Position numbers and translations under genes: made by a program. The notes below the pieces were generated by a model. That model was not told the DNA's origin. It did no database searches and saw only the letters and a list, made by a program, of their open reading frames with translations. DNA of 64,000 bases, from the NCBI RefSeq assembly GCF_021869535.1, contig NW_026262712.1:45614884-45678883 (forward strand), in the 5' to 3' direction. Below, one piece after another: positions 56,201 to 64,000 of this stretch (the first letter of the stretch is position 1; every line of letters starts with the position of its first letter). This DNA is from Mytilus californianus (Eukaryota; Mollusca; Bivalvia; Mytilida; Mytilidae).

Positions 56201-59200
56201 TAAACATTGACCAATGAACCATGAAAATGAGGTCAAGGTCAGATGAACCATGCTAGGCAGGCATGTACAGCTAACAATTCTTCCATTCAACAAATATAGT
56301 TGACCTATTGCTTATAGTTTAAGAAAAACAGACGAAAACACAAAAACTTAACACTGAGCAATGAACCTTGAAAATGAGGTCAAGGTCAAATAAAACCTGC
56401 GTAACTGACATATAGATCATAAAATATTTCCATACACCAAATATAGTTGAACTATTGCATATAGTATTAGAAAAAAAGACCAAAACTCAAAAACTTAACT
56501 TTGACCTCTGAACCATGAAAATGAGGTCAAGGTAAGATGACACCTGCCAGCTAGACATGTACACCTTACAATCATTCCATACACCAAATATAGCTGACCT
56601 ATTGCATGCAGTATTAGAAAGAAAGACCAAAACTCAAAAACTTAACTTTGACCACTGAACCATGAAAATGAGGTCAAGGTCAGATGACACCTGCCAGCTA
56701 GACATGTACACCTTACAATCATTCCATACACCAAATATAGTAGACCTATTGCATACAGTATAAGAAAAACAGACCAAAACACAAAAACTTAACTATAACC
56801 ACTGAACCATGAAAATGAGGTCAAGGTCAAATGACACCTGCCAGTTGGACATGTACACCTTACAGTCCTTCCATACACCGAATATACTAGACCTATTGCT
56901 TATAGTATCTGAGATATGGACTTGACCACGAAAACTTAACCTTGTTCACTGATCCATGAAATGAGGTCGAGGTCAAGTGAAAACAGTCTGACGGGCATGA
57001 GGACCTTGCAAGGTACGCACATACCAAATATAGTTATCCTATTACTTATAATAAGAGAGAATTTAACATTACAAAAAATCTGAACTTTTTTTTCAAGTAG
57101 TCACTGAACCATGAAAATGAGGTCAAGGACATTGGACATGTGACTGACGGAAACTTCGTAACATGAGGCATCCATATACAAAGTATGAAGCATCCAGGTC
57201 TTCCATCTTCTAAAATATAAAGCTTTTAAGAAGTTAGCTAACGCCGCCGCCGCCGCCGGATCGCTATCCCTATGTCGAGCTTTCTGCGACAAAAGTCACA
57301 GGCTCGACAAAAAACAGACGAAAACACAAAAACTTAACACTGAGCAATGAACCTTGAAAATGAGGTCAAGGTCAAATAAAACCTGCGTGACTGACATATA
57401 GATCATAAAATATTTCCATACACCAAATATAGTTGAACTATTGCATATAGTATTAGAAAAAAAGACCAAAACTCAAAAACTTAACTTTGACCTCTGAACC
57501 ATGAAAATGAGGTCAAGGTAAGATGACACCTGCCAGCTAGACATGTACACCTTACAATCATTCCATACACCAAATATAGCTGACCTATTGCATGCAGTAT
57601 TAGAAAGAAAGACCAAAACTCAAAAACTTAACTTTGACCACTGAACCATGAGAATGAGGTCAAGGTCAGATGACACCTGCCAGCTAGACATGTACACCTT
57701 ACAATCATTCCATACACCAAATATAGTAGACCTATTGCATACAGTATAAGAAAAACAGACCAAAACACAAAAACTTAACTATAACCACTGAACCATGAAA
57801 ATGAGGTCAAGGTCAGATGACACCTGCCAGCTAGACATGTACACCTTACAATCATTCCATATACCAAATATAGTAGACCTATTGCATACAGTATAAGAAA
57901 AACAGACCAAAACACAAAAACTTAACTATAACCACTGAACCATGAAAATGAGGTCAAGGTCAGATGACACCTGCCAGTTGGACATGTACACCTTACAGTC
58001 CTTCCATACACCGAATATACTAGACCTATTGCTTATAGTATCTGAGATATGGACTTGACCACCAAAACTTAACCTTGTTCACTGATCCATGAAATGAGGT
58101 CGAGGTCAAGTGAAAACTGTCTGACGGGCATGAGGACCTTGCAAGGTACGCACATACCAAATATAGTTATCCTATTACTTATAATAAGAGAGAATTTAAC
58201 ATTACAAAAAATCTGAACTTTTTTTTCAAGTAGTCACTGAACCATGAAAATGAGGTCAAGGACATTGGACATGTGACTGACGGAAACTTCGTAACATGAG
58301 GCATCCATATACAAAGTATGAAGCATCCAGGTCTTCCATCTTCTAAAATATAAAGCTTTTAAGAAGTTAGCTAACGCTGCCGCCGCCGGATCGCTATCCC
58401 TATGTCGAGCTTTCTGCGACAAAAGTCGCAGGCTCGACAAAAAACAGACCAAAACACAAAAACTTAACTATAACCACTGAACCATGAAAATGAGGTCAAG
58501 GTCAGATGACACCTGCCAGTTGGACATGTACACCTTACAGTCCTTCCATACACCGAATATACTAGACCTATTGCTTATAGTATCTGAGATATGGACTTGA
58601 CCACCAAAACTTAACCTTGTTCACTGATCCATGAAATGAGGTCGAGGTCAAGTGAAAACTGTCTGACGGGCATTAGGACCTTGCAAGGTAGGCACATACC
58701 AAATATAGTTATCCTATTACTTATAATAAGAGAGAATCTAACATTACAAAAAATCTGAACTTTTTTTCAAGTAGTCACTGAACCATGAAAATGAGGTCAA
58801 GGACATTGGACATGTGACTGCCGGAAACTTCGTAACATGACGCATCCATATACAAAGTATGAAGCATCCAGACCTTCCACCTTCTAAAATATAAAGCTTT
58901 TAAGAAGTTAGCTAACACCGCCGCCGCCGCCGGATCACTTTCGCTATGGCAAGCTTTCTGCGACAAAAGTCGCAGGCTCGACAAAAAACTGCAAAATTTT
59001 CTTAAAATTACCAATTCTGGGACAGTAACCCAACAAAGGGTTGTCTGATTTGTCTGAAAATTTCAGAGCAGATAGATCTTGACCTGATGAACAATTTTAC
59101 CCCCATGTCAGATTTGCTATTAATGCTTTGGTTTCAGAGATATAAGCCAAAATCTACATTTTAACCCTATGTACTAATTTTAGCAACGGTAGCCATCTTG

Positions 59201-59343
59201 GTTGGCAGGCCAGGTCATTGGACACATTTTTTAAACTAGATACCTCAATGATGATTGTGGCCAAGTTTGGTTAACGGATGGTGACAGTTGACGGATGCCA
59301 AGTGATGAGAAAAGCTCACTTGGCCCATTGGGCCAGGTGAGCT
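53216..59343 (+). mobile_element. C-family repeat element, split by a B-family array
   Basis: The head CTAGAGGCTCGAAAGAACCT and GTGTCGCTCACCTT starts it. The left part runs to 54130 and the right part resumes at about 58985. The 3' end (59313-59343) is a perfect hairpin, AGCTCACTTGGCCCA / TGGGCCAGGTGAGCT, preceded by GACAGTTGACGGATGCC. A unit reading ACATTTTTTAAACTAGATAC and AATGATGATTGTGGC occurs on both sides of the insertion (about 53880 and 59225). It sits in the NDUFA9 intron between the exons at 52698 and 60521. Confidence 0.75.
54131..58984 (+). repeat. B-family composite tandem array
   Basis: Head CAAGAGTGCACACGCTGAAA is followed by units of ~146 bp containing GAACCATGAAAATGAGGTCA then AGGTCAGATGA, ACATGTACACCTTACA and CCATACACCAAATATAG. 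A three-unit, ~440-bp block is repeated almost exactly between 54541 and 55830 (starts near 54541, 54981 and 55420). New heads appear at 55840 and 56084. Full tails with (GCC)n and the hairpin CTGCGACAAAAGTCGCAG occur near 57240-57305, 58375-58440 and 58915-58984, so several elements have merged. Minus frames at 57101, 58234 and 58775 all read the tail and are not genes. Confidence 0.85.
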
Positions 59344-59394
59344 AAATAAAAAGACATGCACACTGAGTGGTACCCATTGACACAAATCACGAAA

Positions 59395-60052
59395 CATTTG
59401 GCACTATTTTTGAAAGAATAAACTTCTATAACCGTCCAATAGTGTGAAAAATGGAGTTTTCAATGATTTTTCAACAAATAAAGTACCATAACTCCGCAAT
59501 GTCATTTCAGAAATATATCAAAAAAAAAAAAAAAAGGGAGCTTATTGCAATAGATATAAACAAGTCACAAAAGTTTCATGAAAACTGCTCTGTGTTTTTG
59601 AGTTATTGTCCGAAATTTGGAAAACCCCCATTTTTTATGAATAAAGTCCTAATACTCCAAACTTTAAATAAAAAAAAATCCAAATCAAAAGGGAACTTAT
59701 GTCAATATATATGAACTATACACCAAAGTTTCATGAAACTTTCTCAAAGCATTTTTGAGTTATAGTCAGAAAACTGGTAGATCCACCATTTGTTTATGAA
59801 TAAAATCCCTCAACTTGGAAAAAATCTAAAATTTATAATAATTGAAAGGGAGCATACGTCAACATATATAAACAATTCACCAAAGTTTTGTGAAAATTGG
59901 GTAATTTAACCAAATTTCATGAAACTTTGGCGAATTGTTTATATCACAAAAAAACATTTTTGAGTTATTGTCTGAAGTGTTGACAAGGGACAGACGGACA
60001 ACAGTATACCAGAATACGTCTCGTCTTATTAAGAAGAGTGCATAAAAATTTC
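59395..60052 (+). mobile_element. E-family repeat element, head missing
   Basis: Contains CACCAAAGTTTCATGAAA, TTTTTGAGTTATTGTCCGAA and GATATAAACAAGTCAC units. It ends with GGGACAGACGGACAACAGTA and AATACGTCTCGTC. Poly-A (59519-59534) interrupts it. The frame 59451-59714 is a repeat by-product. Confidence 0.65.
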
Positions 60053-60148
60053 AGTTAAAATACTTTGATCAGAGCAAATGTTGGAACCAGGAAATAAGGT
60101 ACCCTATCAGACCTAGCAACTTTTTTCAAATGAAAATTGATATTTACA

Positions 60149-60411
60149 ACAAGAATGTGTCCATAGTACACGGATGCCCCACTCGCACTATCATTTTCTA
60201 TGTTCAGTGGACCGTGAAATTGGGGTCAAAACTCTAATTTGGCATTACAATTAGAAAGATCATATCATAGGGAACATGTGTACTAAGTTTCAAGTTGATT
60301 GGACTTCAACTTCATCAAAAACTACCTTGACCAAAAATTTTAACCTGAAGTGGGACAGACGGACGAACGGACGCACAGACCGAAAAACATAATGCCCCTA
60401 GGTGGGGCATA
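60149..60411 (+). mobile_element. F-family repeat element, compact (~263 bp)
   Basis: The head CAAGAATGTGTCCATAGTAC, ACGGATGCCCCAC starts it. The tail is a GGACAGACGGACGAACGGAC tract followed by the hairpin ATGCCCCTAGGTGGGGCAT (60392-60410). The 9-mer ATGCCCCAC of the head is the exact inverse of GTGGGGCAT at the end. It lies about 110 bp from an NDUFA9 exon. Confidence 0.75.
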
Positions 60412-60520
60412 AAAATAGAAGGACTCCACAGTACCTTTTTTTTCACTTAGAAAAAATATGTTCTAAAATTAACAAATAGCTCAGTAATCAGTTGCATTAT
60501 ATCCATTGAAAACAACTTAC

Positions 60521-60629
60521 ATCTACTAATGTAGTATCTTATAAATCTATCTTCATCTCCAAATATGTCTGCTGGTCTGAATATGATGGCCTCGGGAAAT
60601 TCTTCCCTAACAGCTACTTCTCCTGCATA
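60521..60629 (-). CDS. NDUFA9: NDUFA9 coding exon (first one inside this window)
   Basis: Acceptor ATATGTTTCAG and donor GTAAGTTG border 109 bp reading YAGEVAVREEFPEAIIFRPA, DIFGDEDRFIRYYISR, plus one base. The block GE.AVRE.FP.A.I.RP.DIFG.EDRF is the NDUFA9 signature in the middle of the protein. The exons for the N-terminal half, with the mitochondrial presequence and the dinucleotide-binding Gly motif, must lie beyond position 64000. The six exons here sum to 627 nt (208 residues plus stop), consistent with roughly the C-terminal 55% of a ~375-residue protein. Confidence 0.92.
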
Positions 60630-60760
60630 CTGAAACATATAATCAGTTTTAAATATTGACCATATAGAAAGTCCATTTATCAATAAAATACAGATTTTAT
60701 TTTTTAAAGTCAAAATTTTTTCATCAGATGCTATAGTAAAAATCTTCTGGCAAAGTTTCA

Positions 60761-61848
60761 CAAGAGTGCACACACTGAAATGTCTCGCCTTCTTTACTAA
60801 TCATTGATATTATGTTGATAGTCCTAAATATAAAGCTTTATTACAACTGTCACATAAACTTAACATTAACCAAGAAAACTAAACATTGACCAATGAACCA
60901 TGAAAATGAGGTCAAGGTCAGATGAACCGTGCCAGGCAGACATGTACAGTTAACAATTCTTCCATATAACAAATATAGTTGACCTATTGCTTATAGTTTA
61001 AGAAAAACAGACCAAAACACAAAAACTTAACACTGATCAATGAACCGTGAAAATGAGGTCAAGGTCATATAAAACCTGCGTGACTGACATATAGATCATA
61101 AAATATTTCCATACACCAAATATAGTTGACCTATGGCATATAGTATTAGAAAAAAAGACCAAAACTCAAAAACTTAACTTTGACCACTGAACCATGAAAA
61201 CGAGGTCAAGGTCAGATGACACCTGCCAGCTAGACATGTACACCTTACAATCATTCCATACACCAAATATAGTAGACCTATTGCATACAGTATAAGAAAA
61301 ACAGACCAAAACACAAAAACTTAACTATAACCACTGAACCATGAAAATGAGGTCAAGGTCAGATGACACCTGCCAGTTGGACATGTACACCTTACAGTCC
61401 TTCCATACACCGAATATACTAGACCTATTGCTTATAGTATCTGAGATATGGACTTGACCACCAAAACTTAACCTTGTTCACTGATCCATGAAATGAGGTC
61501 GAGGTCAAGTGAAAACTGTCTGACGGGCATGAGGACCTTGCAAGGTACGCACATACCAAATATAGTTATCCTACTACTTATAATAAGAGAGAATTTAACA
61601 TTACAAAAAATGTTAACTTTTTTTTCAAGTAGTCACTGAACCATGAAAATGAGGTCAAGGACATTGGACATGTGACTGACGGAAACTTCGTAACATGAGG
61701 CATCCATATACAAAGTATGAAGCATCCAGGTCTTCCACCTTCTGAAATATAAAGCTTTTAAGAAGTTAGCTAACGCCGCCGCCGCCGCCGCCGCCGGATC
61801 ACTATCCCTATATCGAGCTTTCTGCGACCAAAAGTCGCAGGCTCGACA
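60761..61848 (+). mobile_element. B-family repeat element, complete single copy
   Basis: The 1088-bp element runs from CAAGAGTGCACACACTGAAA through six or seven ~146-bp units, a (GCC)8-like tract (61774-61797) and the hairpin TCGAGCTTTCTGCGAC / GTCGCAGGCTCGA. It is a good reference for the family because neither end is merged with another copy. Confidence 0.8.
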
Positions 61849-61885
61849 ATAAAACTCTATGAAGTTATTGATGTAAAAAAAAATA

Positions 61886-63832
61886 AAATGCTTCGAAGGG
61901 CGCAGCTTGATACGACCGCAGAGGTCGAACCCTGAACAGTTGGGGCAAATATGGACACAACATTCAAGCTTGATACAGCTCTGAATTTGGATTGTGATTA
62001 AATATTTGACACAGCATAGGTTTCTGACACAGAATGAATGTGGTCTAAGAACTTAAAAATTTTAAATTGGACATTCACCTATTATGGTCCAATATCCAAA
62101 ATCTAAATACATGGTTAGATTCAGCATATCAAAGAACCCCAAGAATTCAATTTTTGATGAAATCAAACAAAGTTTAATTTTGGACCCTTTTGACCTCAAT
62201 GTGGACAAAGTTGATAACGGGGCCCAAAAATCAAAAATCTAAATACATGGTTAAATTCAGCATATCAAAGAACCCCATATATTCAATTTTTGTTGAAATC
62301 AAACAAAGTTTAATTTTGGACCCCGATTTGGACCAACTTGAAAACTGGGCCCATAATCAAAAATCTAAATACATGTTTAGATTCAGCATATCAAAGAACC
62401 CTAAAAATTCAATTTTTGTTAAAATCAAACTAAGTTTAATTTTGGACCCTTTGGACCTTAATGTAGACCAATTTGAAAACGGAACCAAAAATTAAGAATC
62501 TAAATACACGGTTAGATTCGGCATATCAAAGAACCCCAATAATTCAATTTTTGATGAAATCAAACAAAGTTAAATTTTGGACCCTTTGGACCTCAATGTG
62601 GACCAATTTAAAAACGGGGCCCAAAATCCAAAAACTTAATACACGGTTAGATTCAGCATATTAAAGAACCCCAAGAATTCAAGAATAAAACCCCATTGAA
62701 ATTGATCAAGAAATAAGCAATTTATACGAAGTATCTTCTTTTGCACAATACTGTGCAATTGAATATTTCTTGCTATTGCACAATACTGTACAATTGACAA
62801 TTTCTTGCTATTGCGCAATATTGTGCTATTGGATATTTCTTGCTATTGCGCAATACTGTGCAATTGAAGATTTCTTGCTATTGCGCAATACTGTGCAATT
62901 GAAGATTTCTTGCTATTGTGCAATACTGTGCAATTGAAAATTTCTTGCTATTGCACAATACTTATTATATAATAATTTACACATCCTGTTTGGTGTGTAT
63001 CTCCTACCATATCATTATTATTTGCTTTTAAATATTAATCAGAAATAACCAACTTAAAATGGAAAATTTTAAAAGAAAAAAAATGGAAAAAAAAGAAAAA
63101 AAGTAAAAAAAAATCCCCCCCCCAAATTTTTTGAACCCCCTTATGATTCATCACCCCCAAACTCAATCCCACCCTTCCCTTTGTGGTATGGTACCTTGCA
63201 GTACAATTTCAGAGAGATCCATACACTTGAACACAAGTTATTGTCTGGAAACTAGAAAAATGCTTATTTTTGGCCCCTTTTTGGCCCCCAATTCCTAAAC
63301 GTTTCGGGCAATTACCCCCAAACTCAATTCCAGCTTTTCCTTTGTGATATGGAACCTTGTAGTACAATTTCAGAAATATCCAAACACTTACACACAAGTT
63401 ATTGTCATGAAACTAGAAAAATGCTTGTTTTTTGCCCCTTTTTTGGCCCCTAATTCCTAAAATTTTGAGGCAATTACCCCCAAAATCAATTACAGCCTTT
63501 CCTTTGTGATATGGAACCTTGTGGTACAATGTCAGAGAGATCCATACACTTACACACAAGTTATTGTCTGGAAGTTACAAAAATGCTTATTTTTGGCCCC
63601 TTTTTGGCCCCTAATTCCTTAACTGTTGGTACCATAACCCCCAAAATCAATCCCAACCTTCCTTTCGTGGTATTGAACCTTATGGTAAAATTTCATGGAG
63701 ATCCATTCACTTAAACTAAAGTTAGAGTGCGAAAACCAATGTGTCTTCGGACGACGCCGGACGACGACGACGACAACGCCAACGTCATACCAATATACGA
63801 CCAAAAAATTTTTAATTTTTGCGGTCGTATAA
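61886..63832 (+). mobile_element. D-family repeat element 3
   Basis: The most complete D element, 1.95 kb. It has the head with ATACGACCGCAGAGGTCGAA, then 126-bp units (62100-62680), then a 35-bp minisatellite (62737-62962). Next come ~160-bp units with AGAGATCCATACACTTACAC, a GACGACGACGACGAC tract (63758-63772), and the hairpin ATACGACC.../GCGGTCGTAT ending at 63832. Confidence 0.8.
62737..62962 (+). repeat. ~35-bp minisatellite, about six units
   Basis: TTTCTTGCTATTGCGCAATA then CTGTGCAATTGAAGA repeats about six times. Each unit holds the short palindrome TTGCGCAA. A single unit of the same kind occurs in the E elements near 33480 and 42055, linking the two families. Confidence 0.85.
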
Positions 63833-64000
63833 AAATTGGATCACTGCCTGTCATGACTGGCATGACTGTATCTATATGTAAATTGTAAGAAAAGTCTTTT
63901 CACTACTAAAATACAAAAAAATGAAAAAGTATACTGTAAACAAACTTATTTTCGCGGATACTTTATTTCATGTTTAGCCCTTCCTAGTCCACCTCACAGC

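Noticed and set aside
54131-58984. Possible CRISPR-like or gene-coding tandem array
   Set aside because: Units are ~146 bp with no regular unique spacers, in a eukaryotic intron. Reading frames are broken in most units.
57101-59014. Three similar minus-strand frames of 63-79 codons
   Set aside because: They are the same B-family tail read in reverse, with Ala runs from the (GCC)n tract. Similarity comes from the repeat, not from a gene family.

Overview
The window is AT-rich, intron- and repeat-dominated animal DNA. It shows spliced exons with GT/AG borders, many families of dispersed repeats with no bacterial-style gene packing, and repeat sequences I recognise from marine mussels. The best guess is a bivalve mollusc of the genus Mytilus or a close relative; the species cannot be fixed from the sequence alone.

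Only two real protein-coding loci are supported. (1) A 426-codon plus-strand reading frame at 21778-23058 encodes a cGAS-like receptor (cGLR / Mab-21 nucleotidyltransferase) with an intact catalytic triad (E72, D74, D194) and, unusually, a polybasic C-terminus ending in CSVL, a textbook CaaX prenylation box. A relic of a second copy of its 3' end lies 3.8 kb upstream (19247-19327). (2) The last six exons of NDUFA9, a complex I subunit of the atypical SDR family, run on the minus strand from 60629 down to the stop at 43818, joined by consistent splice sites and phases. The 5' half of the gene lies beyond the right edge. Its terminal exon sits in a segmental duplication whose other copy (522-4275) carries a broken version of the exon.

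Layout. 1-4.3 kb: a TTAA MITE and segmental-duplication copy 1, split by a hAT element. 4.3-10.7 kb: a MITE, inverted TCGACC-type minisatellite arms, a head-to-tail 354-bp dimer carrying hammerhead ribozymes (retrozyme), and a TRIM/NHL pseudogene fragment. 11-18.2 kb: tandem-repeat elements, a 94-bp palindrome, inverted tRNA-like SINE heads and a decayed reverse-transcriptase element. 18.3-23.6 kb: the cGLR neighbourhood with locally duplicated flanks. 24-30 kb: minisatellite-type elements and a retroelement 3' end. 30.2-41.3 kb: an 11-kb nest of elements (D-family repeats, a THAP/DDE transposase pseudogene, a Mutator-like element with a 9-bp target duplication, a CAGT-ended element with a 5-bp duplication) that separates the two parts of segmental-duplication copy 2. 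41.3-64 kb: the NDUFA9 locus, its introns filled with repeat families.

A recurring theme is that several unrelated-looking repeat families share one 3' design: a GGACG- or GCC-rich tract followed by a perfect terminal hairpin whose arm is repeated (inverted) in the 5' head. This suggests one class of non-autonomous, possibly Helentron-like, elements. The ~146-bp units of the largest family each carry TCAAGGTCA-type nuclear-receptor half-sites. None of the remaining small open frames looks like a gene. All calls were made by eye without alignment software.
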